A stretch of 64,000 bases of DNA, taken from contig NZ_CP074371.1 of the NCBI RefSeq assembly GCF_018362975.1, positions 5,766,001-5,830,000 on the forward strand, in the 5' to 3' direction. Shown here one piece after another: positions 35,541-45,600 of this stretch; the first letter of the stretch is position 1, and every line of letters starts with the position of its first letter. The notes under the pieces were generated by a model that saw only the letters and a list, made by a program, of their open reading frames with translations, was not told the origin of the DNA and searched no databases. A program made the translations under genes and the position numbers. This DNA is from Nocardia tengchongensis (lineage in GTDB: Bacteria > Actinomycetota > Actinomycetes > Mycobacteriales > Mycobacteriaceae).

Positions 35541-38500
35541 TGCGCAGTCTCCGTCCGCCGATTCGCCACCGATTCGGCGAATTTGGCTGCCATGGCCGGT
35601 GTCGCCACGAACACCAGCTCGTCGAATCGCATCAGCACCCGGCCGTCTTCGCCGGTGGCCGTGGCGGTTGCGGTGATGCCGTTGGCGTTTCGGCGAATCC
35701 CGTCCACGGTCAGGAGGAAGTCGGCGTCGCCGGGCAGCGGCGCGTAGTAGTCGGCCGTGCCGATGGCCAGGGGCAGGCACGCCTGCCCGAGCAGCCGGCC
35801 GCCGAGCACCGACGGGCCCTGCAACAGCAGGTCCGCCAACACCGGGCTGTGCAGGCTGCCCGCGAAGGCCCCGTGCGCCACCGGGGTGTCGGTCAGGCGG
35901 CAGCGCACGACCAGACGCTCATCGGTGAATTCGAGGACCTGCCGCAGACCTTGGAGTCGAGGGCCGTGGAACTGGGTGGCGCTGGTGTAGATGGACGCGC
36001 CGTCCTGAGCGCCGACACCGGACGGGCGCGGCGGCCGCACGGGTGCGGTGCGCGGCGCGGCGGCCAATTCCAGGGTGGCCGTGTAGTGCGAGATCGGCAG
36101 GGTCCGGCCGCTGTCGCCGCGGGCGGCGGCGTCCACGATGACGCTGTCGCCCTCGACGCGGGAGTCCGAAAGTTCCACCCAGCGTGGAATATCCGGTCCG
36201 TCGTCGAACACGATCCCCTTGTTGACCTGGAAGCTCCTGACCCGCACCACGCGCAGCCCGGGGTGTGCCCGCTCCGCGACATCGATCAGCCAGCCCAGAC
36301 CGAAGGTCGCGGGCAGCACCGCCTGCACGCCGATCCGGTGATCGGTGATGACCGGATCGTGGCGCAGCGCGGCCAGTTCCCGGCGGGCGATGCGGCGCGG
36401 CGCGGGTGCCAGCTCAGATCCGCCCAGGGCGGTGGCCGCCCCGATCAGGACCCGGGTGTCGTCGCGGTGGGCGGCGGCGAACTCGTTGGCGAATGCCCTA
36501 GCGCCCGTGGCCGGATCGAGCAGCGGCACGCCGCGCTCGGTGAACAGGGCGCGCAGTTCGGCGGTCACCATGCCGCCGTCCCAGGCCGCCCAGTCGATCG
36601 CGATGCCGTGCCGTTCGGGGTTCCGGTGCCGCCAGCTCGCGACGAACCGGGCCAGCGCCTCGTTGGCGGCGGCGTAGTCGGCCTGCCCCGGGTTGCCGAG
36701 CAGACCGGCGATGGAGGTGAACACCACCAGGTGCCGCAGCCGCTCGGCGTCCACGGCGTCGAGCACCGCTGCCAGGCCGCGCAGTTTCGGCGCGAAGACC
36801 CGATCGATCTGCTCGATCGTCTTGTCCGGCAACAGCGCGTCGGCGAGCACGCCCGCCCCGTGCACGATGCCGGTCACCGGGCGATCGGCCAGGGCGGCCC
36901 GCACCGCGGCGGCGTCGGTGACGTCCACGGCGAGGTAGGTGGCCCGGGCTCCGGCCGCGTGCAGCCGGTCGAGGGTGCCGCGAATCTCGCGGGTCGCGAC
37001 CAATTCGCCGTGCAGCCGGGCGATCTCGCGCGGCGCCGGTCGCTCTCCCCCGACGCGCAGCCGCTCGATCACCGCGGCGCGCAGCTCGGCGTCGGCCACG
37101 CCGGCCGCCCATTCCGGCTCGTCGGTGAGCTCGGTGCGGCCCAGCAGCAGGAACTCCGCCGGGCAGGTTTCGGCCAGCGCCGCCACACACAGGGCGGTGA
37201 CGCCGCGCGCACCGCCGGTCACCACGAACACGTCATCGAATTCGAGGGTGGGGTCAGCGTTCGTCTCCGGGCCGATCGCCACCGCGTCCACGGGGTGGGG
37301 GTAGCGGCCCGGGACGACGGTGCGTCGGGTTCCGTCGAGGTCGACGCCGACCTCGAGGGTGTCCACGGCCGCGTCGTCGAGTTCGGCCAGGACGGCGGCG
37401 ACGAGCTGCTCGCCGTCCACGTCCGGGTGCACGTCCACGGCCCGGCAGAACAGCCGCGGGGCTTCGGCGGCAAGGGTTTTGACCACGCCGCCGACTCCCG
37501 CGACCAGCCCGGCGGCCGGAGCCGCCGTACCGAGGTGGCCGAGCCTGCCGTCGAGCCGGGTCAGGGTGAGGAACGCCGCGCGGCCCTCGGCGCCGGTCAG
37601 TGCCGATCGCGCATGTTTGGCCAGCAGGATCGTCTCGGTCAGCGCGGCTTCCGCACCTGCCCACGTCGGCTCGCCGTCGGCCACGGCCAGGACGAGATCG
37701 ACCGGAGCAGCCAGGACAGCGCCGATCGACTGTTCCGCCGACGCCGCGTCGGCGGCATCGAAGAGATCGACGCGTCGCACGGCCCAGCCTCGTTGTTCCA
37801 GGCCCGCAACGATTTTCGTGGCATCGACGCCACCGTGGTCCGCGACGACCGCGACGGGTGCGGCGCGGAACGGCGCGTCCATGACGTCGATGGCGGGCAG
37901 GTCGACGAGCGCGACCCGGTGCCGCAGGGTGGGCGCCGGTCCGACCTCCGAGCTCGGCTCAGTGGTCGGCGACGGTGCTTTTGGGTCGACACCACCCGCC
38001 TCTCCGACCAGCACGTCCACCATCTGATCGAGAGTTCGCAATTCACCGAGCACTTCGGGGCCGATGACCGGCAGGTCCGGGAAGCGCTCCTGCACCACAC
38101 CGAGCACCTGGACCCGCTTGATGGAGTCGACGCCGAGGTCGGCCTCCAGGTCCATGGCCGGGTCGATCAGGTCGGTCGGGTAGCCGGTCTTGTCGGCCAC
38201 CACCTCGACCAGCGCGGCGCGCACCGCCGCGGCGTCGAGGGCGTGACCGTTCGCGACGGGCTCGGCCGGGGCAGCCGGAGTCGGCTCCACGACAACCGGT
38301 TCCGGCGCGACGACCGGGGCAGGAGCGGCGGCGGGCACGGGAGCGGGCGCGGCGGGAGCGGGAGCGGCGGGAGCCACCGCGGCGACCGCGGCCGGGGCGG
38401 GAGTGATGGCGGCGGCTGCGGTCAGCTGCCGGGGTGCCAGGGGCGCGGGAGCCAACGGCGCGGGCCGGTAGTCGACCGGCTCGCTCCAGATCGCCGGGGC

Positions 38501-41500
38501 GACACCGGATTCCAGCTCGGCCAGCCGGGCCAGCACCTCGGCGGCCCGCTCGTGCGCGTGTCCGATGGCGACGCTCTGATCGCGCACCGACGCGATGACG
38601 TGCGGCAGGTTCGGGTCGTCGAGCCCGTGCTGGGCGATCAGGCCGACCAGGGTCTCGGCCACGTTGAGCTGGCTGTCCAGGTAGCGCGAGTGCAGCGCCA
38701 GGTGCTGGGCGGCCGGGTCGTCCTCGGATCGGTTCCGGGCCTGCGGGTGGACGGTCATCGGGTTCTCCTCCTGAATGTGGTGTGCCACAGCCCCATTGCT
38801 GTAGGCCGGGGCCGGTGCGGCCTCGGGAGCGGATGCGGGCGGGGTGGCGAGCGCCGAGACGCGGAAGCCGTCGGTGAGCCCGTCCCGGTAGGCGGCGCGC
38901 CGGGCGGGCGAGATGTGTTCGGGAGCCGACAGGCTCACGGTCATGCCCTTGCGGGCCGGCTGCGGCAGCGCCGGGGCGTCGTAGCGGTTGATGCCGTCGA
39001 GCTCGACACCGAGCACCGCAAGCTGCACCGCCGCCTGCTTCAGCGCGAGGTCGGAGTCGCCGAGTGGGCCGCTGTCGGTGGGCACGGCGATGATGTCGGT
39101 GTCGGCCAGGATGGTCCGAACCAGGCCGGTGAGCACCTGTTTGGGGCCGAACTCCACGAACACGGTGACCCCGTCGGCGTGCATGGCGCGCACCGCCTCG
39201 ACGAATTCCACCGGGCGCAGCAGCTGCTGGGCCAGGGTGTCGGCATTGGCCGCGGCGTCCGCCGCGTACACCGCGCCCGGGCTGTTGGCGTAGACCGGCA
39301 CCGTGGGTGCGCCGATGTCCACCGTGTCCAGCGCGGCACGGAAGTGCTCGACGGCGTGCCCGACATAGGGGGTATGGAAGGCCGCGGAGACCGGCAGCCG
39401 GCGCGCGGTGATCCCCTGGCTCGCGCACTCGGCGAGCAGTGCCTCGACGGCCTCGGTGCCACCGCCCACGACCACCTGTTCGGGCGCGTTGTGGTTGCAC
39501 ACCAGCACATCCGGCGTCTCGGCAAGCAGCTTCTCGACCACGTTGCGGGTGGCCGCGATGGCGGCCATGGTCCCGGCGTCGGCACTGCCGGCCACCGGCG
39601 CCATCGCCGCGCCGCGCGCGGCGGCCAGCCGGAAGTACTCGGCGTCGGTCAGGGCGTCGGCGGCCCACAGCGCGGTCAGCTCGCCGAAGCTGTGGCCGAG
39701 CAGACCGTCACAGCGCAGGCCCAGTTCGCGCAGGAAGCGGAACTGCCCGGCCGACAGCGCTCCGATGGCGGGCTGGGCGTATTCGGTGCGGCGCAGCGTG
39801 GACTCCTGGCGCTGCCGCAGTTCCGGATCGAAGATCGGCGGCGGGAACACCGCCGCGGCCAGACCCGGATCCGCCCCGGGGAAGGCGGCATTGGCGGCGT
39901 CGAAGGCGTCGGCCACCGTGGGGACGTTGACCACGGCTTCCAGGCCCATGTCCAGATACTGGCTGCCCTGCCCGGCGAACAGCGCGCCGATCTTCACGCC
40001 CGCGGGCGCCTGCCGGCGGAAGTAGACGCCCTGCGGCAGCGACCACTGCTCGGCGTCGAGGTCGGCGGACAGTCGCTCGATCACCACCGCGCGCAGGCGT
40101 GCCTCGGTATTGTCGTCGGCCGCAACGAATCCCACGCGGGCGTGCGAGGCGGGGATGGGGCCGCCGTCGAGGGCGGGCGCACCCGACTCGAGCAGCTCGA
40201 GCAGCGCGGCCGGGTCCGGCGCGTGCCACAGGTGGGCCCGCGCGGTGCGGTGCAGATTGCGCACCGCCGAGCGGTCGCCGTCGTATTCCTCGAGCACCAT
40301 GTGGAAGTTGGTGCCGCCGAAGCCCATCGCCGAGGCGGCCGCCCGGCGCACCGCCCGGCGCGGATCGCGGATCCACGGGCGCAGTTTGGTGTTCACGTAG
40401 AACGGCGCGGAGTCGAAGTCGATGCCGCTGTTGGGCCGGTCCACATTGATGGTCGGCGGAAACACCTTGTGGTACAGGGCCAGCGACAGCTTCATGACGC
40501 TGGCGGTGCCCGCCGCGCCCTTGGTGTGCCCGATCTGGGACTTCACACTGCCCAGGGCCGCACCGTGCAGCGGGGCGGCGTTGTCGGCCAACAGCTCCCG
40601 CAGGGCGGTCAGTTCGGTGCGGTCGCCGACAGCGGTGCCGGTGGCGTGCGCCTCGAACAGCTCCACCGAGGCCGGGGAGCAGTCGGCGTCCTCGTAGGCG
40701 CGGTCGAGCGCGATGCGCTGGCCCTCGGCACGCGGCGCGTAGATGCTGTTGGCGCGGCCGTCGCTCGAGGAGCCCAGTCCGCGGATCACCGCGTAGATCC
40801 GGTTGCCGTCGCGTTCGGCGTCGGCCAGCCGGCGCAGCGCCAGCATGCCGATGCCCTCGCCGAGCAGAGTGCCGTCGGCGTTGTCGGCGAACGGGCTGAT
40901 CCGATCGGACTTGGACAGCGCGCCGACCTTGCCGAAGGACATGTACACGAAAATGGTGTTCTCGGTGTCGACTCCGCCGGTGATCATCATGTCGGCGCGG
41001 CCGTCGACCAGCTCCGCGATGGCCACCCGCATGGCCGACAGCGAGGCGGCGCACGCGGCGTCCACGGTGCAGTTCAGGCCACCGAGGTCGAGCCGGTTGG
41101 CGATACGCCCGGCCACCACATTGGCCAGGAAGCCGGGGAAGGAGTTCTCCTCCCACGGCGCGAAGGCGCGCACGTAGCGGTCGGCGATCTCGTCGGCGTC
41201 GGCGGCGGTGAGTCCCGCGGCCTGCACGACCTCCTTGAGCACGGGGGTGGACAGTCGCGCGGCCAGCGGGTGCATGAGCGGCACCGGGCCGGTGGTGCCG
41301 AGCACCACGCCGGTGCGGGCGGGCCGGTACCACTCGGCGGTGTCGGCGCCGGTGTCGCGCAACAGGTCTCGCGCGACCATCAGGCTCAGTGTCTGCATGG
41401 TGCTGGTGACGTCGAGCTGGTTGGGCGGCACACCGAATTCCAGCGGATCGAAGTCGACATCCGGCAGGAACGCACCGCGCCGGGAGTAGGTCTTGTCGGG

Positions 41501-41698
41501 GGCGTCGGGGTTCGGGTCGTAGTAATCGGAGACCTTCCACCGGGATTCGGGTACCTCGGTGGTGCAGTCCAGGCCGTCGACGATGTTCTGCCAGTAGTCC
41601 CGGTGATTGCGGGCCATGGGGAACAGGCTCGACATGCCGACAATCGCGATCGGATTGTCGGCCAGTCGCCGACCGATCCGCGTCGTTTCCTCGCTCAC
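35537..41698 (-). CDS. pfaA: PfaA-like iterative type I PKS/PUFA-synthase subunit: KS-AT-ACP-KR-DH
   Basis: 2053 residues in one unbroken frame. KS residues 15-470 (DAACAAS with Cys216, EAHATGT His351, GHTKGAAG His391). AT about 565-870 (GHSFGELTALWAA with Ser670, AAFHTPYVGH His775). An Ala/Pro-rich linker (about 1090-1145) precedes a single ACP (about 1155-1232, LGVDSIKRV with Ser1192). KR about 1485-1710 (VVTGGARGV, Tyr1675 in YAAANE). C-terminal PfaA-type hotdog dehydratase from about 1785 (LPATFGLGWLIDVAE). True PfaA proteins have five or more tandem ACPs; here only one. Expected to extend an acyl chain iteratively from malonyl units together with the downstream dehydratase and PfaD reductase. 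No phosphopantetheinyl transferase is seen in the window. Confidence 0.93.
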   Translation of the reverse strand: MSEETTRIGRRLADNPIAIVGMSSLFPMARNHRDYWQNIVDGLDCTTEVPESRWKVSDYYDPNPDAPDKTYSRRGAFLPDVDFDPLEFGVPPNQLDVTSTMQTLSLMVARDLLRDTGADTAEWYRPARTGVVLGTTGPVPLMHPLAARLSTPVLKEVVQAAGLTAADADEIADRYVRAFAPWEENSFPGFLANVVAGRIANRLDLGGLNCTVDAACAASLSAMRVAIAELVDGRADMMITGGVDTENTIFVYMSFGKVGALSKSDRISPFADNADGTLLGEGIGMLALRRLADAERDGNRIYAVIRGLGSSSDGRANSIYAPRAEGQRIALDRAYEDADCSPASVELFEAHATGTAVGDRTELTALRELLADNAAPLHGAALGSVKSQIGHTKGAAGTASVMKLSLALYHKVFPPTINVDRPNSGIDFDSAPFYVNTKLRPWIRDPRRAVRRAAASAMGFGGTNFHMVLEEYDGDRSAVRNLHRTARAHLWHAPDPAALLELLESGAPALDGGPIPASHARVGFVAADDNTEARLRAVVIERLSADLDAEQWSLPQGVYFRRQAPAGVKIGALFAGQGSQYLDMGLEAVVNVPTVADAFDAANAAFPGADPGLAAAVFPPPIFDPELRQRQESTLRRTEYAQPAIGALSAGQFRFLRELGLRCDGLLGHSFGELTALWAADALTDAEYFRLAAARGAAMAPVAGSADAGTMAAIAATRNVVEKLLAETPDVLVCNHNAPEQVVVGGGTEAVEALLAECASQGITARRLPVSAAFHTPYVGHAVEHFRAALDTVDIGAPTVPVYANSPGAVYAADAAANADTLAQQLLRPVEFVEAVRAMHADGVTVFVEFGPKQVLTGLVRTILADTDIIAVPTDSGPLGDSDLALKQAAVQLAVLGVELDGINRYDAPALPQPARKGMTVSLSAPEHISPARRAAYRDGLTDGFRVSALATPPASAPEAAPAPAYSNGAVAHHIQEENPMTVHPQARNRSEDDPAAQHLALHSRYLDSQLNVAETLVGLIAQHGLDDPNLPHVIASVRDQSVAIGHAHERAAEVLARLAELESGVAPAIWSEPVDYRPAPLAPAPLAPRQLTAAAAITPAPAAVAAVAPAAPAPAAPAPVPAAAPAPVVAPEPVVVEPTPAAPAEPVANGHALDAAAVRAALVEVVADKTGYPTDLIDPAMDLEADLGVDSIKRVQVLGVVQERFPDLPVIGPEVLGELRTLDQMVDVLVGEAGGVDPKAPSPTTEPSSEVGPAPTLRHRVALVDLPAIDVMDAPFRAAPVAVVADHGGVDATKIVAGLEQRGWAVRRVDLFDAADAASAEQSIGAVLAAPVDLVLAVADGEPTWAGAEAALTETILLAKHARSALTGAEGRAAFLTLTRLDGRLGHLGTAAPAAGLVAGVGGVVKTLAAEAPRLFCRAVDVHPDVDGEQLVAAVLAELDDAAVDTLEVGVDLDGTRRTVVPGRYPHPVDAVAIGPETNADPTLEFDDVFVVTGGARGVTALCVAALAETCPAEFLLLGRTELTDEPEWAAGVADAELRAAVIERLRVGGERPAPREIARLHGELVATREIRGTLDRLHAAGARATYLAVDVTDAAAVRAALADRPVTGIVHGAGVLADALLPDKTIEQIDRVFAPKLRGLAAVLDAVDAERLRHLVVFTSIAGLLGNPGQADYAAANEALARFVASWRHRNPERHGIAIDWAAWDGGMVTAELRALFTERGVPLLDPATGARAFANEFAAAHRDDTRVLIGAATALGGSELAPAPRRIARRELAALRHDPVITDHRIGVQAVLPATFGLGWLIDVAERAHPGLRVVRVRSFQVNKGIVFDDGPDIPRWVELSDSRVEGDSVIVDAAARGDSGRTLPISHYTATLELAAAPRTAPVRPPRPSGVGAQDGASIYTSATQFHGPRLQGLRQVLEFTDERLVVRCRLTDTPVAHGAFAGSLHSPVLADLLLQGPSVLGGRLLGQACLPLAIGTADYYAPLPGDADFLLTVDGIRRNANGITATATATGEDGRVLMRFDELVFVATPAMAAKFAESVANRRTETAQ

Positions 41699-41746
41699 TG
41701 CTTTCCTCTCTGAGTGGCCGAAGCCAAAGCCTCTGGATGACCGGGG

Positions 41747-42355
41747 TCAGGCCGCGGCCAGCGCCATCCCGGTCGTGTGCGCCAGCAGCTCGGCGACCGA
41801 GCGGGCGAAGTACTCGTGGCCACGCGGGCTGGGATGCAGGCCGTCCGGCGACCACATGGCCGGGTCGGCCCATTCGGGCACGGTGGTGACGTCCAGGCAC
41901 AGGGCCCCGGTGCGCGCGGTGGTCTCGCGCAGGGCGTCGTTGGCCCAGGCGAAGCGGTCCCGCAGCAGGGCCCGGAAGGTTTCGGGCACCGGCAGATTGG
42001 CCGGGATGTCGGCGTAGGTGGTGGTGAACACCACGGTGTCCATGCCGGTGGTCTGGTCGAAGATGGCGGTGAGATTGCGCCGGAAACGGTCGGGGTCGTA
42101 ATCCCCGACCAGGTCGTTGACGCCGACCACGACGCCGATCACCGGCGCCTTGTTGGCCAGGGCGCGGGTCAGCTGGTGATCGACCACATCCTGGGTGGTG
42201 GCCTGGTAGGCGCCCAGGTTGCGCACGGAATCCGCGGGCAGCCAGAGCATGTCGGCGAGGCGGGGCACCCAGCCGTGCCAGCCGCCGCCGGGTGCGGCGT
42301 CGCCGCGGCCTTCCACGAAGCTGTCCCCGAGCGTGGTGAGTCTGATGGTCGCCAT
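41747..42355 (-). CDS. SGNH/GDSL-family hydrolase
   Basis: 202 residues, no signal peptide, so cytoplasmic. Block I GDSFVEGRGD with the nucleophilic Ser, block III VVGVNDLVGD (Gly/Asn), block V SPDGLHPSPRGHEYFA with Asp and His. These serine esterases cleave acyl esters or thioesters. Being 48 bases upstream of the PKS gene and 29 bases after the FAD enzyme gene, it is a plausible chain-release or deacylation enzyme of the cluster (inference). Confidence 0.85.
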   Translation of the reverse strand: MATIRLTTLGDSFVEGRGDAAPGGGWHGWVPRLADMLWLPADSVRNLGAYQATTQDVVDHQLTRALANKAPVIGVVVGVNDLVGDYDPDRFRRNLTAIFDQTTGMDTVVFTTTYADIPANLPVPETFRALLRDRFAWANDALRETTARTGALCLDVTTVPEWADPAMWSPDGLHPSPRGHEYFARSVAELLAHTTGMALAAA

Positions 42356-42384
42356 GGTGGTGTCTCCGATTCGGCTGGGGGCGA

Positions 42385-43622
42385 TCAGGATTCGTCGGCC
42401 GTGTACATCCGCTCCCCCGCCGGGGTGCCCGCGGCGGTGTAGAGGGTGTCGAGGTGCTCGGGGGCGAAGAACTCCTTGCCGTGCAGCCCGCCGCCGATCA
42501 GGCGGAAGAACTGGGTCAAGCCCAGCTCGCTCGCGCCGGCGGCCCGGAACACGGTCTCGTAGAAGGGCGGAGCCTTCAGCTCGGAGATCATGCAGGTGAA
42601 GTTGAAGGTGTCCAGGCTGCGCTCGTCGCGGATCCGCTCGTACTCGGCCGCGGCCTCGTCGATGGGCCGCTCACCGGACAGGCCCGCGTGCAGCTGCTCG
42701 GCCAGCACCTCGGTGTAGACCAGGGCGTCGGAGATGCCCAGCCGGTGAAGGGATCCTTGTGGTAGCCGGCGTCGCCGACCAGCGCCCAGCCCGGTCCGGT
42801 CGAGCGGCGGTAGTAGTTGTCGGGGTAGCGCATGGACCGCAGCCGCTCGGCCCGCTTGCCGTTGTCGCGCAGTTGCGCACCGAATTCCGGCAGGATCTGG
42901 TCGAAGACCTGCTGGAAGTTGGCGTCCACATCGGTGCGGAACTCGGCGAAGCGGTCCAGCGGGCGCATCACGGTGACCAGGTGCTGATCGTCGTTGGTCG
43001 GCCAGGCGCCGAACTGCTGCTTGTCCATGCCGGTCCAGTGGTGGAATTCCCAGTCCAGGCCGTCGTAGTAGCTGTAGTAGACGAAGCAGGAAGCCGGTCG
43101 CACCGTGTGGTATTCGGCCTCGACCAGATCGCCGACGGTCGAGTTGCGCCCGTCCGCGCCGACCACGAACGCGGCCCGGAATTCCTGCTCGGGCCCGTCG
43201 GTCAGGTTGCCCTTGACGCCGCACACGCGGCCGTCCTCGCGCAGCAGGCCGGTGACGGTGAAGCCCTCGATCACCTCCGCGCCCGCCTCCCGGGCGGCAT
43301 CGACCAGCAGGGTGTCGAGCACGGTGCGCCGCGGCGCGTACACCTCGTCGATGCCCTCGACCTCGGCGAAGCCGCGCAGGGTGATGCCGGTGTAGGAGAA
43401 GTTCAACCGGCGGATGGGGGTGACGCCGGAGGCGACCAGCTTGTCCAGCAGGCCCCAGGCCTTCAGCCGCGCCACGCCGACCTGGTGCATGTAGTGGGTC
43501 GACACCGTGTCACTGGGGAAGGTCGATCGGTCGACCACCAGCACGCGATGACCCTTGCGGGCGAGCAGCATGGCCAGGGGCGAGCCCGCGCAGCGCGCGC
43601 CGACCACGATCACGTCGTACAT
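42385..43622 (-). CDS. FAD-dependent oxidoreductase/monooxygenase (group A type), one frame break
   Basis: About 412 residues after repair. The N-terminus MYDVIVVGARCAGSPLAMLL is a GxGxxG-like Rossmann motif for FAD, ADGRNSTVGDLVEA is the DG motif, and ALVGDAGYHKDPFTG is the GD motif that binds the FAD ribityl chain. The frame breaks at about 42737-42743: one extra base restores FTGLGISDALVYTEVLAEQL and the C-terminal part to a TGA at 42385. Similar to geranylgeranyl-reductase/aromatic-hydroxylase-like flavoproteins; it lacks the WxWxIP motif of halogenases. Could oxidise or reduce an acyl chain of the pathway. Confidence 0.82.
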
Positions 43623-43703
43623 GGAAAATTCTCCCTAACTGCCGTGAATTCGACATGTTGATTCTCGAAGCCCCACCGGGAGGCTCTCAAGGTCCGAGAC
43701 TCG

Positions 43704-43720
43704 AATCGCATTGTGCGATT
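43704..43720. promoter_or_regulatory. Palindrome upstream of FAD enzyme gene
   Basis: AATCGCATTGTGCGATT: perfect 7-base arms around TTG, AT-rich for the region, in the 135-base gap between the acyl-ligase stop and the FAD enzyme start. This is the widest gap between LysR and the PKS genes, so a promoter/operator for the downstream PKS block is plausible. Confidence 0.45.
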
Positions 43721-43757
43721 GCGGATTTCGATCAGAAGAGTGAGTCGTTCGCCACTG

Positions 43758-45555
43758 TCACGCGGAGGGACGCGGGGCGTAGAGCGCGGCAATATCGGCG
43801 GCGTAGGCCTGTTCGATGACCGCCCGGCGCAGCTTGAGCGAGGGCGTGAGCTGACCGTTGTCGACCGTGAAATCGCCCGACACCACGCGGAATTCACGAA
43901 TCGACTCCGCCTGCGACACCAGGCCGTTCGCCTCCTCGATCGCGGTCGCGACCGCGGCCACCACCTCGGGATGGCGCGTCCACTCCTGCGGCGGCACCGC
44001 CGGTTCGCGGTCACGAGCCCAGGTCTCCAGCGCCACCGGATCCAGCGTGACCAGTGCGGTGACGTAGGAGCGCGCCTCCCCCAGCACGATGCAGTTGCTC
44101 ACCAAGGGATGCAGGCGCACCCGGTCCTCGAGCGGGGTGGGCGCGACGTTCTTGCCGCCGTTGGTGACCAGGATCTCCTTGCGACGGCCGGTGATGTAGA
44201 GGTAGCCGTCTTCATCAAGCCTGCCGAGATCGCCTGTGCGCAGGGTGGTTTCGGCCACCCTGGCATCGGTGGGCCAGTAGCCGGGCGAAGTGTTGGCCCC
44301 ACCGACGAGCACCTCACCGTCGGCGGCGATGGCCACGGTGGTGCCCGGCACCGGACGGCCCACGCTGCCGTGCCGATTGGCGTGCACCTGGTTGATCGTC
44401 ACCGCGGTGGCCGACTCGGTCAGCCCGTACGCGCCGAGGATCTGGATCCCGACCCCGGCGTAGTAGGCGTCGGTGGTGGCGTCCAGGGACGCGCCGCCGC
44501 TGATCACATAGCGGCAGCGGCCGCCGAAGATCTCACGGACGGCGGCGAATTCGAAGTCGTGGTGGGCGCGGTGCGCCGCCGCCAGCTCCGGATCCACGGC
44601 GTCGGCCTCGAACAGCGCGCGGCCGTAGTCGACGGCCACCCGGTCGGCCTCGGCGCCGATGGCGACGCGGCAGCGCTTGCGAATCTTCTCCAGCGCGTAC
44701 GGCACCAGGGCCAGGAAGGTGGGCCGGAACTCCGGCAGCGCGTCCAGCAGATCCGGGATGCCCGCCAGCAGCCGGGTCCGGGTGCCGCCGTGCAGGCAGG
44801 CCAGCAGCACGGTGCGCCCGAAGATGTGCGAGAGGCGGCAGCGCAAGCAGGGTCGCCGCGTCCTCGGCGCGGAACAGTTCGGGCAAGTGCCGCACCGTGT
44901 TCCCGGAGGAGGCGAACATATTGCGGTGGGTGAGCACGCAGCCCTTGGGCATTCCGGTGGTGCCGCTGGTGTACACGATGGTCGCGATGTCGTCGGCGCG
45001 GACCGCTGCGCTGCGCTCGGCGAAGGACCGCGCCGGCGGGGTATCGGGGCGGACCGGCGGGTCGGTGAGCAGCCGGACCGGCATCCGCCACCGCGGGGAA
45101 CCCAGCCGGGACAGCAGCTCACGCTGCTCGGCGGTCTCGGCGAAACCGTAGACCGCGCCGGAATCGGCCAGCAGGTGGGCGATCTGCTGCTCGGAGGCGG
45201 TGGGATAGACCGGCACCACGATCGCGCCGATGCTCAGCGCGGCGTAGTCCAGTACCACCCACTCGTAGCTGTTGCGCCCCAGCACCGCCACCCGGTCCCC
45301 GTGCTCGACCCCGGCGCCGAGCAGGAATTCGGCGAATTCGACTACGTCGCTGTGGAATCCGGCGAAGTCGACGTCGACCCATCGGGTCCCGGTGTGGCGG
45401 CACAGCACCGCGCGGGCGGGGCGCAGCCGCGCGCCTTCGGCGACCACGTGGAACAGCCCGACCCCGTCGGGCAGGGCGTCGGCTTCGATATCGCCTCGAG
45501 AGATCGCCGACAGACCGTGATCGTCGACGGATGTGGACAGCAACAAGGTAACCAC
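43758..45555 (-). CDS. AMP-forming long-chain fatty-acyl ligase (FadD15-like), one frame break
   Basis: About 599 residues after repair, GTG start at 45555. Adenylation core motifs: TIVYTSGTTGMPKGCVLTHRN (P-loop-like A3), GAYGLTESATAVTINQ (A5), LRTGDLGRLDEDGYLYITGR (A7/A8) and a C-terminal SLKLRR near the catalytic Lys (A10). The frame changes in GAGGCGG at about 44831-44837, after EDAATLLALPP; the second frame continues LSHIFGRTVLLACLHGG. Resembles bacterial long-chain acyl-CoA synthetases. It could activate a free fatty acid as PKS starter or tail, and is distinct from the FAAL at 57862. Confidence 0.85.
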
Positions 45556-45600
45556 CTGAAGATTCGATGATTCGACGCTCGGTGCCCGCGGCGCCGGTCG

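Noticed and set aside
35432-41713. 2093-codon open frame on the plus strand opposite the PKS gene
   Set aside because: It mirrors the PKS gene exactly and its product is low-complexity (Gly/Arg/His-rich) with no domain. The minus strand has full KS, AT, ACP, KR and DH domains.
42385-43622. Flavin-dependent halogenase
   Set aside because: The FAD motifs fit, but no WxWxIP motif or halogenase Lys context was seen.
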